From contig CAKQPT010000012.1 of the NCBI GenBank assembly GCA_934270345.1, positions 1 to 64,000 of the forward strand: a DNA stretch of 64,000 nucleotides. Direction: 5' to 3'. Source of the stretch: an uncultured Oribacterium sp. Lineage in GTDB: Bacteria > Bacillota > Clostridia > Lachnospirales > Lachnospiraceae. Positions 43,777 through 52,937 of this stretch are shown piece after piece. The notes beneath the pieces were generated by a model, which had not been told where the DNA came from, ran no database searches, and saw nothing but the letters and a program-made list of their open reading frames with translations. The stretch's first letter is position 1. Each line of letters starts with the position of its first letter. A program made the translations under genes and the position numbers.

Positions 43777-45026
43777 TACTTTACCTCCTTCTTGAAGATG
43801 TTATGGATGAACTCGGCCGACTCGGTCTCGCTCATTTCCTTGGTTCCGTCATCCTTCATATCCTCCTCCGGATTTGCGGATGCTGCAGGAACAGCATTTG
43901 CACCAGACGCCTGCGTATCAGCGTTCATCTGCTGCATGAAGCTGTTACCCTGGGTGGCCTGCTGCTGTGCCATTCTGAGTGCGAACTCAGCGGCTGAGCA
44001 TGCATGCTCGCCGTACTTCGCATCGTTTACCGCGTCGGACGGGTAAAGGTTGGCGATCTGGTCGATTTCAGAAAGACGCTGGCGCTCGGCCTCAACGGCA
44101 TTCTGAATCGCTTCGGTCTGTGATGCCTGTGCATCGGCTACGATGTCAGCGACCAGGTCAGGATACTGAGTGTTTAACTCATCTCTAGTCATTGAACTAC
44201 CTCCTTGTGTAGTGGTTGTGCCGGATGCAACCGGCGTGTTATTGCCATCAGCTTCCGGATCTTCGGATGCTGGTGTAACTGTGTTTTCCGGATTAATGGT
44301 CGGAATGTTGTCTGGAGCGAACATTCCCGGTGCGAGGTGCATTTCGCGGCCTCTGATAAACAGAGACCGTCCGTCTGCAGATGCGGCGATGTTGAGTGGC
44401 TCTGCGTCCTCGATCAGCTCGTCGGCGAATCCCTTCTCGACAGCTTCCTGTCCGGTCATGTAGGTGGTGTCGGACATCATCTGCAGGATCTCTGTCTCAC
44501 TGATTCCGGTCTTTCGTGCATACGCCGTGGCGATTGCCTTATCGTAGGATGCATTCTGATCAGCAAGTCCGCGGAGCTCGTCGGCATTGTAGCCGCCCCA
44601 GATATAGGACCAGCACCGATGAATCATGATGAGGGATGCCGGGTTCACACGGACCGTGTTGCAGGCACTCATGATGAGAGAGGCGGCAGACATGGCCACA
44701 CCATCGACAATGCACGTGATGTCGTGTCCATGATTTGCCAGTTCTCTCAGACGGTTGTGGATGACGAATCCGGCCATGCAATCGCCACCATACGAGTTCA
44801 TACGAATTGTGATGTTTCTATAGCCAGTGATTCTGTCGAGGTCCTTCACGAAATCAGACATGACGATATAGTCACCCTCGATAGGGTCTCCGTACCAGTT
44901 GGTCGGTGCCTCGGCGACTACATCTCCATAGAATGTCAGCTCCACCGAATCGTTTCCGGTGGATGCCAGCGCATAAACATTGTTTTTGATGTTCAGCGGC
45001 TTCTTGTTGAAAATACCAAATGGCAT
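43776..45026 (-). CDS. ClpP-like prohead protease with scaffold tail
   Basis: 416 residues. S14 protease domain: GDVVAEAPTNWYGDPIEGDY, RMNSYGGDCMAGFVIHNRLR, catalytic Ser in VDGVAMSAASLIMSACN, catalytic His in PASLIMIHRCWSYIWGG. After about residue 220 comes a low-complexity and helical scaffold-like part (QTEAIQNAVEAERQRLSEID). It cleaves capsid and portal during head maturation and supplies scaffold. Confidence 0.9.
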   Translation of the reverse strand: MPFGIFNKKPLNIKNNVYALASTGNDSVELTFYGDVVAEAPTNWYGDPIEGDYIVMSDFVKDLDRITGYRNITIRMNSYGGDCMAGFVIHNRLRELANHGHDITCIVDGVAMSAASLIMSACNTVRVNPASLIMIHRCWSYIWGGYNADELRGLADQNASYDKAIATAYARKTGISETEILQMMSDTTYMTGQEAVEKGFADELIEDAEPLNIAASADGRSLFIRGREMHLAPGMFAPDNIPTINPENTVTPASEDPEADGNNTPVASGTTTTQGGSSMTRDELNTQYPDLVADIVADAQASQTEAIQNAVEAERQRLSEIDQIANLYPSDAVNDAKYGEHACSAAEFALRMAQQQATQGNSFMQQMNADTQASGANAVPAASANPEEDMKDDGTKEMSETESAEFIHNIFKKEVK

Positions 45027-46622
45027 TTATTCATCGTCTCCTTTCTGTTTGGGGTCTGGTTCGGCAGCAGGCGCAGTCATAGTGGCACCGGCCTGCCGGA
45101 GGAGCTCGTTCTCACGTATGAGCTGATCGATATTCTCCTCGAAGTCTCCATTTCCGAGCTGTGTGGATGCCTGTTCATGCGTCATCAGACCATTGTTGAT
45201 GAGGGTGATATAAGCATTTGCTTCCTTCTGAGGGTCGAGAGAACCCTGTACCGGACCAATCCATCGAGCTCCGCACCATGCGGCACGGATGAGAGGATCG
45301 TTGAAAAATCCAGGTGCTTTGATTCTGCCGATTGCAACGGCCTCAGAAAGCCATAACTCGTAGATCGGCTGGCAGAAACTGTCGACATACCATGAGCGTC
45401 TCATGCTCACGGACTCCCACAACTCGAGGAGCGCCGCTCGTGATGCTGAATATGAGGAGTTGAACTCCTTCAGTAGAGCTTCTGCAGGAATCTCGAGCGC
45501 GGCACCCATCATTCTGCAGATGACCTTTACGAATGTATCGAAGCCGGCGGTCGGAATATTCGGATTTCCGAAGTGGACCGTCTCGCCCTCGGAGAGGTGG
45601 AGAACAGTGCCAGGTCCCATTTCATACTCTGATTCAGAATGAGAAATGTCATTGTCCGTCTCCGATCCGGTAGGGCCGTCACCGATATCACCAGCACCGA
45701 CCTCGTTCATGGGGATGCTGGATGGATCCGTCTGCGTCTCAATCCATGCCGTGAAGAAGCTCTGAATGAGCGCCGCCACAAGCTCAGACTCCGTAAACCG
45801 ACGAATCTGCAGCAGGGGCTCGATGACCTTTGCGAGATACGGGACTCCTCGGTACTGCTCGGCACGTTCAGAGTCCATAATCTGCAGAATGTTTGGCATT
45901 CCGGTCCGTGTTCCATAGGCCTCGACTCTGGTCCAGACCAACGGGTCTGTGCCGATCTCGAACGGATAATGGTTGCTCACGTGGTATGCCACGATGCATC
46001 CATTGTCATCTACCTCGACACCATCATAGATACGGTGGCCAGCTCCTGGCTGTCCGTCCGGAACTCGACCATCTGTGATAGTGTATGAGCCATATCCGGA
46101 GAAAAACTTATGAGGGGTAGACACACGGTCGGCCTCGATAAGATGGATTCTCAACGAATACGGATTCTGCAGAGTCGGCTTCACATGTTTGATAACTGCG
46201 AATGCATCTCCATTCATCAACCACGATTTCATGCCCAGCTGCTGCAGGTTTTTGAAATTGTTGATTCCGAGTGCATCGCAGTTTTGTTTCTTATCAGCCC
46301 ACAGTTTGAATTCGGCTTCTGTTTTGATCTGCCAATCTTTGGCATATTCCGGAGAAATTCCGAGGATTTTCCGATCAACCGTGGGCTTCATAGTAAGACC
46401 GACACCAATCGCTTTCGTGCGGTTTGTGTCGATAGCGGAAGCGGCCACAGGAGTGCTCATATAGAGCATCCGTGACCGCTGGCGTAGTGTTGCATTATTC
46501 CAATTTATGTCCTCGTTCGGACTATTGGAATTTGGGATAAAGGCCTTCAGCGCCCGTCTGGTGGTTGATGCACCTGCATCGGAATAGCCAGAAGCCTTCG
46601 GCCTTGATGGGTTATTCGTCAT
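45027..46622 (-). CDS. portal protein, lambda family
   Basis: 531 residues. GYSDAGASTTRRALKAFIPN, PNEDINWNNATLRQRSRMLY, IRLHLIEADRV-like LRIHLIEADRVSTPHKFFSG, EIPAEALLKEFNSSYSASRA fit the lambda gpB-type portal. It forms the dodecameric DNA channel. Its ATG overlaps the endolysin TGA by one base (TGATG). Confidence 0.95.
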   Translation of the reverse strand: MTNNPSRPKASGYSDAGASTTRRALKAFIPNSNSPNEDINWNNATLRQRSRMLYMSTPVAASAIDTNRTKAIGVGLTMKPTVDRKILGISPEYAKDWQIKTEAEFKLWADKKQNCDALGINNFKNLQQLGMKSWLMNGDAFAVIKHVKPTLQNPYSLRIHLIEADRVSTPHKFFSGYGSYTITDGRVPDGQPGAGHRIYDGVEVDDNGCIVAYHVSNHYPFEIGTDPLVWTRVEAYGTRTGMPNILQIMDSERAEQYRGVPYLAKVIEPLLQIRRFTESELVAALIQSFFTAWIETQTDPSSIPMNEVGAGDIGDGPTGSETDNDISHSESEYEMGPGTVLHLSEGETVHFGNPNIPTAGFDTFVKVICRMMGAALEIPAEALLKEFNSSYSASRAALLELWESVSMRRSWYVDSFCQPIYELWLSEAVAIGRIKAPGFFNDPLIRAAWCGARWIGPVQGSLDPQKEANAYITLINNGLMTHEQASTQLGNGDFEENIDQLIRENELLRQAGATMTAPAAEPDPKQKGDDE

Positions 46623-47407
46623 CAGTCAACCTCCATGATGCGCTGAGCGCCGGTCGAATCTGTAATGTACAGAGCGCCGGCGAGAGCTTCACCCTTTCCG
46701 GATTCCGGCTGGAAGTAGTACCACTTGCCGTCGATCTGCTGCCATTCTTTCACCATCTTTCCGGTATTGTCGAAATAGTAGCGGTGACCGTTGATGTTCC
46801 GCCAGCCGTGAGCATTTGCTCCTTCGGCGACTCTGTAGTACCAGTCATCTCCAACATGAATCCACTTAGGGTATTCTGCCTTTGTCGTTGTCATGTACAT
46901 TGGGTGGCCATATCCGGCAATGCCAGAATAATTACGTGAATAGGTCTTTTTCTTCACGCCTCCGCCATTTGGAACCACACCGGAAGCTCCGGAAGTGTTT
47001 CCTTCAATCGTGATGATGGTTGACGAAGTGACGCCAACCACGATACCGGTGTGGCAGATGCGCTGTGTGTTTTTGAAAAAGACCTGGTCACCGACTGCAG
47101 GAATCATCGACAACCGGCCAACCTTCTTGTACTTGTTCGCTGATGTTGGCGTGTAGTAGCTATTGAGACCTCCACAAAGAATCTCGTTTGATGCCTTTTT
47201 TCCAAACGCTTTCATGAAGCACCACGAAACGAATGCATCACACCAAGACTGACCCTGCATGGATGGGTCAATATCACGCCAGTATTTTGTGAAGTTCCCA
47301 GAGCCGGCGTTCTTGGTTTTATCATCGAGATAATCAGCTGACGCTTTCTCGAGATAACCAAGCTCCTGCTCTGCGATAGTCAAAACTCTTGAAATGTCGT
47401 AGCTCAT
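46622..47407 (-). CDS. endolysin: CHAP-like peptidase with cell-wall-binding repeats
   Basis: 261 residues. N-terminal Cys/His peptidase (Cys in QSWCDAFVSWCF, His in RICHTGIVVGVTSSTIITIE), about residues 1-160, likely an amidase or endopeptidase. The C-terminus has choline-binding-type repeats (GWRNINGHRYYFDNTGKMVK; EWQQIDGKWYYFQPES). Degrades peptidoglycan at lysis. Unusually located between terminase and portal genes. Confidence 0.9.
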   Translation of the reverse strand: MSYDISRVLTIAEQELGYLEKASADYLDDKTKNAGSGNFTKYWRDIDPSMQGQSWCDAFVSWCFMKAFGKKASNEILCGGLNSYYTPTSANKYKKVGRLSMIPAVGDQVFFKNTQRICHTGIVVGVTSSTIITIEGNTSGASGVVPNGGGVKKKTYSRNYSGIAGYGHPMYMTTTKAEYPKWIHVGDDWYYRVAEGANAHGWRNINGHRYYFDNTGKMVKEWQQIDGKWYYFQPESGKGEALAGALYITDSTGAQRIMEVD

Positions 47408-47431
47408 TGTTGGTCCCTTCGAAATATTTAG

Positions 47432-47638
47432 TTACTCGCCGCGCTTCGGCATCTCACCGGAAGCCATGTTGGACTCACCGATAGAATCCGGATCGCCAAC
47501 CTCGTTGAGAGGCTTGCGCTTGACCTGGTTTTTCTTCGCTACTGCCATAGTGGAGTCGACGTCGAGGTCATTCGGTGAAATATGTTTCTTGTGATCTGTG
47601 TGCGCTGTGAGCTTTCCTTCTACGAGTTTCTCAGCCAT
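47432..47638 (-). CDS. small hydrophilic phage protein
   Basis: 68 residues, highly charged and probably disordered (MAEKLVEGKLTAHTDHKKHI, VAKKNQVKRKPLNEVGDPDS). CGAAGGAGAAC-type ribosome site upstream. No family recognised; lies between holin and endolysin. Confidence 0.6.
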   Translation of the reverse strand: MAEKLVEGKLTAHTDHKKHISPNDLDVDSTMAVAKKNQVKRKPLNEVGDPDSIGESNMASGEMPKRGE

Positions 47639-47657
47639 ATTAGTTCTCCTTTTTCAT

Positions 47658-47691
47658 AAAAAAGACCCGGGGCCCAAAGGACACCCGAGTT
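47658..47691 (-). terminator. terminator after holin gene
   Basis: Minus-strand ACTCGGG pairs with CCCGGGT, followed by CTTTTTT. Confidence 0.5.
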
Positions 47692-47746
47692 CACACCAGT
47701 GTAAAGCCGTGCTTCGCGACGGCCGCGAGATGAGGACCACCTCCCC

Positions 47747-48007
47747 TCACTTCTGCAACTGTTTGCCGATCTGATTGATTCCTGTTGCCGCGAGACCGGA
47801 TACAATGCCGATAGCTGCAGCATTGATGACGTCCTTCGCGGGGAAGTCCGGCATCACATAGAGGCCAGCGACACCGAGAATCATGCCGGTTACGCCGACA
47901 ATGACCGGAATCCACTTGTCCTCGACAATAGTTACATCCTTGGCCGCCATGCCTACGAGGTAGGCAATCACAGTGATCGCAGCGACGCTTGCAATTCCAA
48001 AGTCCAT
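47747..48007 (-). CDS. holin (phage_holin_5 type)
   Basis: 86 residues with three hydrophobic segments: ASVAAITVIAYLVGMAA, IPVIVGVTGMILGVAGLYV and DVINAAAIGIVSGLAATGIN, then a basic tail. This is the layout of Firmicute phage holins that open the membrane for endolysin release. GGAGGTC upstream. Confidence 0.85.
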   Translation of the reverse strand: MDFGIASVAAITVIAYLVGMAAKDVTIVEDKWIPVIVGVTGMILGVAGLYVMPDFPAKDVINAAAIGIVSGLAATGINQIGKQLQK

Positions 48008-48042
48008 TCTGAGACCTCCTTCGCTCCTTAGTACGAATAATA

Positions 48043-48081
48043 TAAGGCAGGCGGTGAAAGGAGCGCCAAGACCGTCTGCCT
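48043..48081 (-). terminator. hairpin between holin and gpW-like gene
   Basis: GGCAGACGGT and ACCGCCTGCC arms (one G-T pair) followed by TTATATTATT on the minus strand. A weak terminator at best. Confidence 0.35.
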
Positions 48082-48109
48082 GGTTAAGCCAAACAGCCTG
48101 AACCCATAT

Positions 48110-48364
48110 TTACCAGTCACGAGGGATGATGGCGAAGGCTTTCCGAGCCTTGCCACCATTCAGCATGTTCGTGAGTGTGTCGATCTCGTTCTCGCAGGTC
48201 TTGATTTCATCCTCGAGAACAGGGATATCAAATCTGGTGAGGTTTCTATCGTCGATTGCGTACGACTTCACTCCACCATCGATGAGGGCAAGGTATGCCT
48301 TCTGCAGCTTCTCCAGCGCTGATTTTCTGAATGCGAGTCGAGATTTGATTTCTGTTTTCGTCAT
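48110..48364 (-). CDS. small head-tail adaptor (gpW/DUF6148-like)
   Basis: 84 residues from ATG 48364 with GGAGGAAC upstream: TKTEIKSRLAFRKSALEKLQ, KAYLALIDGGVKSYAIDDRN, LTRFDIPVLEDEIKTCENEI. The YAIDDRNLTRFDIPVLEDEI region is the gpW-type signature; it completes the head for tail joining. Confidence 0.8.
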   Translation of the reverse strand: MTKTEIKSRLAFRKSALEKLQKAYLALIDGGVKSYAIDDRNLTRFDIPVLEDEIKTCENEIDTLTNMLNGGKARKAFAIIPRDW

Positions 48365-48375
48365 AGTTCCTCCAA

Positions 48376-50304
48376 TCACCAGCTATCTAAGCCGATATCC
48401 TGTTTCCGCGTCCGCTTTGCGACCTTCTTCGGTTTTGCAACCTGTGTTTTTGCACTCTGGCCACGAAGAATGCGGAGCTTGTTCTCGATTGCATCGAGGT
48501 TTGCATTGAGTGTTTTATAGGCGGCAAGAGAATAGTTCCGGCAGTCGAGCGGCTCATTTCGCTCATGACCGGCGATTTTCTCCCACACCCACGGCTGTTT
48601 CTTCTTCGGCTTGTACACCTTATGCTCTGACAGCAGGCCATTGAAATACTGAGGACCGTAATCATCACGATTAGGGAAGTGGCAGTATTTTGGTCCGGGC
48701 TCAGCAACAGTGAGGTTATACATAATCATTTCCTTACCGGAATCGACGCCGAGGAGGAACTGCCATGTGTTTCCTATATGCTGATTGTTGACCATGATTT
48801 TGACCTGCTTCGGCGGTGCCGTGTACGGCCGATCTGGGCCATCATCGCCCTTGATGCAGAACACATTGTGTCGAGCACGAGCACGACATTGCTGTCGCAC
48901 ATCCTGGGTGAAATGACCACCTTCATCGACGAATGTCCGCGAAACTCGCATGGTCATGCCGTCTCTGAATTTGAAATTGTGAGAAATGACCTCGTTGTCG
49001 AGTGCCTCCCATGTTGACGGGTCGTCCGGTCGGCCCATGATGATTCCCTTCCGGATGCCCCATGTCTCACCGAAGTGGCCATAGCCAACCACCTCATACT
49101 CGAGACGGTTGTCCTGCGTATCGACTCCGCATGTCAGCACCAGAACGCCGTCCGGAAGCTCGACCGGCTCGCCGTTATCATCGAGGCCGTAGTCTTCACG
49201 ACGAGACATGATTGTGTCTTCGTCCATCGTGGAGCCTCGGTCCTCCCACAGCTTTCCGAACTTTGTGTTGTACACTACCTTCAGTTTCTGAGGGTCGTTC
49301 TTCGCCTCGAGGAACTGCATGATGATGCTTTCCCATGAGGCCCACTGCGAAACAAATGCGGTCAGCCAGAAGCTCCGACAGCCGTTCTTGTAGGCCGACG
49401 GGTTGGTCGCTTCCCAGTGCGCTGGTGCCTTCTTCATTTCCTGCTCAGTGCAGAACGTACCGCACGTAGGGCATACATAATGAATGTCCCTCACATGGTA
49501 GGTTCTGACATTCTGAACTATCTCGGTGTCATACTCAAACCGGATGTCCTCCCATTGAATCTCGTGGTATTCACCACAATGTGGGCACCGTGAAACCCAT
49601 CGTTCCATCGTGCCTGCTGCATATGATTTCTCAATATTGGAGGCGCCTTTCGTGGTCGGAGTAGAGACCTCGACAGACATTCGATTGTAGAACGTAGTCT
49701 GTCGAGCTCTCGCCAGCTCCCACGGGTCACCTTCATCGCCTGCAGAGGTAGCCCAGCGGTCTCGCTCATCACCGATAACATATCGAACCGGCTTTGATGC
49801 CAGAGCATGCGCGGTTTCAGAACCGCATAGGGTGAGGATTCCGCCAGGGTATCCCTTCTGCAGAAGGTTATTGAGTGAACCTTTTTTGTTTGGGTCAGAG
49901 ACCTTGTTCTTGAGAACCGGAGTATCTCTGACGGTTGTATCAATTCGTAATCGTGAGAACTCCTTCGCATCCTGCAGAGTAGGGTGAATGTACAGGATAG
50001 ATCCGGGGTCCTCATCGATGATGTAACCTATGATATTTAATTCCAGCTCGGATTTTCCGACCTGCGATGCCGCAACGACCACGAGTCTGTTGACCTTCGA
50101 GTCATTGAAAGCGTCCATGATGTCTGTGAGGTATGGCGTTCGTGAGTTTCTCCATGCTCCGGCCTCGGCTGATGCCTCCGGTGGAAGCCGGCGTTTCTGC
50201 TCGGCCCATTCCGAAACGGTCAGGTCATCCGGTGCTTTGAAAAATCCCATGACCTTTGCGGCGAGTTTCCTGGTACGAACCGCCACATCAGTCTTCGTCG
50301 TCAT
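48376..50304 (-). CDS. terminase large subunit, lambda GpA family
   Basis: 642 residues. ATPase part: DLTVSEWAEQKRRLPPEASA, VVAASQVGKSELELNIIGYI (Walker A), YIHPTLQDAKEFSRLRIDTT, VIGDERDRW (Walker B); nuclease part with VLTCGVDTQDNRLEYEVVGY. A zinc-ribbon (CPHCGEYHE, CPTCGTFC) is present. Cuts and pumps DNA into proheads. ATG 50304 with GGAGGC is preferred; it overlaps the small subunit stop. Confidence 0.95.
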   Translation of the reverse strand: MTTKTDVAVRTRKLAAKVMGFFKAPDDLTVSEWAEQKRRLPPEASAEAGAWRNSRTPYLTDIMDAFNDSKVNRLVVVAASQVGKSELELNIIGYIIDEDPGSILYIHPTLQDAKEFSRLRIDTTVRDTPVLKNKVSDPNKKGSLNNLLQKGYPGGILTLCGSETAHALASKPVRYVIGDERDRWATSAGDEGDPWELARARQTTFYNRMSVEVSTPTTKGASNIEKSYAAGTMERWVSRCPHCGEYHEIQWEDIRFEYDTEIVQNVRTYHVRDIHYVCPTCGTFCTEQEMKKAPAHWEATNPSAYKNGCRSFWLTAFVSQWASWESIIMQFLEAKNDPQKLKVVYNTKFGKLWEDRGSTMDEDTIMSRREDYGLDDNGEPVELPDGVLVLTCGVDTQDNRLEYEVVGYGHFGETWGIRKGIIMGRPDDPSTWEALDNEVISHNFKFRDGMTMRVSRTFVDEGGHFTQDVRQQCRARARHNVFCIKGDDGPDRPYTAPPKQVKIMVNNQHIGNTWQFLLGVDSGKEMIMYNLTVAEPGPKYCHFPNRDDYGPQYFNGLLSEHKVYKPKKKQPWVWEKIAGHERNEPLDCRNYSLAAYKTLNANLDAIENKLRILRGQSAKTQVAKPKKVAKRTRKQDIGLDSW

Positions 50305-50839
50305 CCTGTTTTGCCTCCCATTCCATCCGTTCTCGTACTCGTTCCTGGTACTTTTCCGAATCGTACTGATAATTTGCAAGCTCATTCATGACGAGATTGA
50401 CTTCCTTTCGGATAATCTGAGCAGCTTCGGCTGCTGTCTCTACATGAACGACCTCCATAGCGAGTCGCCCGGGCAATGCATTGAGTGCTGAGCGGATGGC
50501 GAACACCATATCGGATGTGATAACCTCCACATCATCAGCTCTGTGCATCTTTCCCTGCAGTTCCTCGGCCTCAAGTCTCGCAATCTGAGCCTTCGATGCT
50601 TTCAGCTGAACATTGGCCTTCTTCATGGCCATGTCGAGCTTTGCATCCTCTATATTTGCTGTCCCCTTGTATTTGTTCCGGTAGAAATCCTCTACGGTGT
50701 CTGCAAGGTTGTAGGAACCATCAGTTTTATGTAAAATTCCGTCCTCTGATAGCTGTCTTACGCGCCTGCCTGTGATTTTCAGCACTGCAGCTATCTCTTT
50801 CGGAGTAATCAGTGTATTCCCATCTATGTTTTCGTACAT
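50288..50839 (-). CDS. terminase small subunit, Nu1-like
   Basis: 183 residues. Winged-helix DNA-binding N-terminus (LITPKEIAAVLKITGRRVRQ, LSEDGILHKTDGSYNLADTV), then coiled-coil dimer helices (LKASKAQIARLEAEELQGKM) and the ESAR-type C-terminus. It recognises the packaging site. ATG 50839 has GGAGGAATT; the longer frame from 51004 is not supported. Confidence 0.85.
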   Translation of the reverse strand: MYENIDGNTLITPKEIAAVLKITGRRVRQLSEDGILHKTDGSYNLADTVEDFYRNKYKGTANIEDAKLDMAMKKANVQLKASKAQIARLEAEELQGKMHRADDVEVITSDMVFAIRSALNALPGRLAMEVVHVETAAEAAQIIRKEVNLVMNELANYQYDSEKYQERVRERMEWEAKQDDDED

Positions 50840-51285
50840 AATTCCTCCGGTTTCACAAAAATTAGTTTCAAAATAAGGAACGGAAATGGCGAATTTTTCC
50901 ATAGTGAATAGATACGAGTCGGGGCTCGCTGCCCCCCGGTGGATAAAAAACGCTCGGAAGGACCCACGGCTCGAAAAAAATCGCCCTCTGTCGCACACAG
51001 GCAAGCCCCACGACGGGCTTTTATTGCTTCAAGCATCAGTTGATAGACTATGAAGCAAACGGCCCTCTGTGAGGCTGCTGTTGCGTCAATGGAGATTCTT
51101 ATGGTGTAATCAGTCCTGGCAATGGACTGGACTACATAATGATGTTGCTTATGGTGTAGCCATAAGACTTGGATTACCTCGCGTCGCTTCACCGTGTAGC
51201 CTCCGTGGGCTTCCATCAGCTTCGACAGGTAAACTATAGCCTAGAGCATAGAATGTCTGTGTGAGGCTTCTGTGCGTTTCTATGG
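50840..51285. other. 446-bp non-coding region, candidate cos/packaging site
   Basis: No plausible gene. Contains a GC-rich run (GGGGCTCGCTGCCCCCC near 50934), inverted repeats CAGTCC/GGACTG (51112) and CTTATGG/CCATAAG (51149), and repeats of TATGGTGTA (51102, 51152) with a related CCGTGTAGCC (51189). In lambda-type phages cos lies just upstream of the Nu1 gene, as here. Confidence 0.45.
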
Positions 51286-51813
51286 CTATCCAACATGAAT
51301 GATGAGTTTTGCTTTACTAAATTCATCGTGTCCTTTGGTCATGAGGTCGAGGAACTCGTCCCGTGTGAAGCCTGAGAGTCTGAATATCTCCTCCGGTTTC
51401 ATGCCGAGCTGCTTGCCGATTTCCTTTATCGTCTTTCCCTCATCGAGGAGGCGCTTCACGATAGCCTTCATCGGTTCGAGCAGGTGCTCGCCTCGTGCTC
51501 TGTTGTGCGTGATCGTGCCGTATACATCCGCTGACTCATCACCATGATGGTCAACGATGACGCATGGCACCATACCGCCGAGCTTTGACTTCAATGGCTC
51601 ACGGTGTGCGACGGTCCATCTGTGGAATCCGTCGATTATGGTGTAGTCAGGACGAACCACGATAGGGAGCGTCCATCCGTTCACAAGAATAGATTGAGTG
51701 AGGAGCTTTAAATTCTCCTCGGATACAACGTTTGGGTTGTAGTCATTGGCGTGGAGCTTCTCGATCGGCACCCATGCGAGGGATGCGAGAGGAGCTTTAA
51801 GATTCATTTCCAT
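51286..51813 (-). CDS. ParB-like domain protein (IbrB-like)
   Basis: 175 residues. ParB/Srx nuclease-like domain: ASLAWVPIEKLHANDYNPNV, LTQSILVNGWTLPIVVRPDY, TIIDGFHRWTVA, then HTH-type helices KTIKEIGKQLGMKPEEIFRL. In Enterobacteria the similar IbrB pairs with the PAPS-reductase-like IbrA, and the same pair is seen here 11 bases apart. Function unresolved. Confidence 0.85.
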   Translation of the reverse strand: MEMNLKAPLASLAWVPIEKLHANDYNPNVVSEENLKLLTQSILVNGWTLPIVVRPDYTIIDGFHRWTVAHREPLKSKLGGMVPCVIVDHHGDESADVYGTITHNRARGEHLLEPMKAIVKRLLDEGKTIKEIGKQLGMKPEEIFRLSGFTRDEFLDLMTKGHDEFSKAKLIIHVG

Positions 51814-51824
51814 ATCCGTCTCCT

Positions 51825-52937
51825 TTATTTGTAATCCGTGTAGATGCAGTTCCAGAGAATCCGGAGTATACGCATTTTCGGGTCACCATAGAGGAGTCCT
51901 TCGTACATTTTCTTATAATGCTTCTCGTTCGCGATGCCATAGGACTTTATGAACAGCTGCTTCCATGATGAGAGGTGAGCCTTCGTGTCCTTTGCAATCG
52001 TGTAGCGGTCTGGGTGCAGAAATAGAATGTCTTTACATAACGCCTTATAGTCCTTCTTCTCCTCATTACTCTCTAACTGCCTACGGTTTTTCGTGGACCT
52101 CGCAAACATCTCCGAATCCCAGTAGAGGAGAACGAGGTAGGCGTTTGGTTCACGCCGCTCGATTCTCTGCCAGAGTTCATTATCCGTCTGTGCAATCCAT
52201 CTGAGGCCCTGTGTGGAGCAGTCGCCGAAGAAACAACACAGTCTCAGCTGGTTCTTCTTCACGCCGGCTTCGTAAAGCCTCATGTATATATCCGGGAATA
52301 TGAGCTTCCGCCTCTTTATGTAGAGCCAGACGTCTGAGTCCGACCAGTCATAGATGGGGTAGAATCCTCCGCCCGGAGAAATGGCTCTGAAGTTGGTCCT
52401 CGAGACCGCCTGGAGTCGAGTGAGACTCTCGGAGGTCCGGAGACCAATCATCTGAATGCCATCTTTGAATGCCTTCTTGCAGAATGTCTGATAGTTCATT
52501 TCGCCAGGATATTTGAGATACGGAGAGGAGCGTATGGCGAACGGGGGTGCTTCGCGCATCCACACGTCCTCCTTGCCCGGTTCCCATGTGATCCATGACT
52601 CTGAGCTTGAGAGGTGATCGATGACAGAAACTTGCTTGAAGGCGAGACAAAACCATAGAAACGGCACCCCGATGGATTGGAATTTCTGCCTCCATCTCAT
52701 TGCCGCTTGAACCATGGAGGGGTACAAGCCCTCCTCGTCTATAAAAATAACGGTGAGGAGCTTCCTGTCGATTCGCCCTTCGATGATCAAATCATACGTG
52801 ATGGACGAGAGGCACAGGGAGTCCTTACCGGATGAAAAACTGAGATAAACTTTACAGCCGTTTTTGAATACATTCTCGATGCGCTTCCTCGCAGCGGTCA
52901 GCACATCAATGTCGCTGTCGACCATTTTTACAGGCAT
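51825..52937 (-). CDS. PAPS reductase-like PP-loop protein (IbrA-like)
   Basis: 370 residues. N-terminal PP-loop YLSFSSGKDSLCLSS binds ATP or PAPS; VIFIDEEGLYPSMVQAAMRW and the RLQAVSRTNF and YDWSDSDVWLYIKR motifs follow the PAPS-reductase/DUF3440 pattern. The C-terminus has a Cys pair (LRLCCFFGDCSTQGLRW). It may adenylate or transfer sulfur rather than reduce PAPS. Coupled to the upstream ParB gene by TGATG overlap. Confidence 0.85.
   Translation of the reverse strand: MPVKMVDSDIDVLTAARKRIENVFKNGCKVYLSFSSGKDSLCLSSITYDLIIEGRIDRKLLTVIFIDEEGLYPSMVQAAMRWRQKFQSIGVPFLWFCLAFKQVSVIDHLSSSESWITWEPGKEDVWMREAPPFAIRSSPYLKYPGEMNYQTFCKKAFKDGIQMIGLRTSESLTRLQAVSRTNFRAISPGGGFYPIYDWSDSDVWLYIKRRKLIFPDIYMRLYEAGVKKNQLRLCCFFGDCSTQGLRWIAQTDNELWQRIERREPNAYLVLLYWDSEMFARSTKNRRQLESNEEKKDYKALCKDILFLHPDRYTIAKDTKAHLSSWKQLFIKSYGIANEKHYKKMYEGLLYGDPKMRILRILWNCIYTDYK

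Noticed and set aside
50824..51216. 130-codon frame upstream of the terminase small subunit
   Set aside because: No ribosome site, atypical composition, runs through inverted repeats and overlaps the true terS start.
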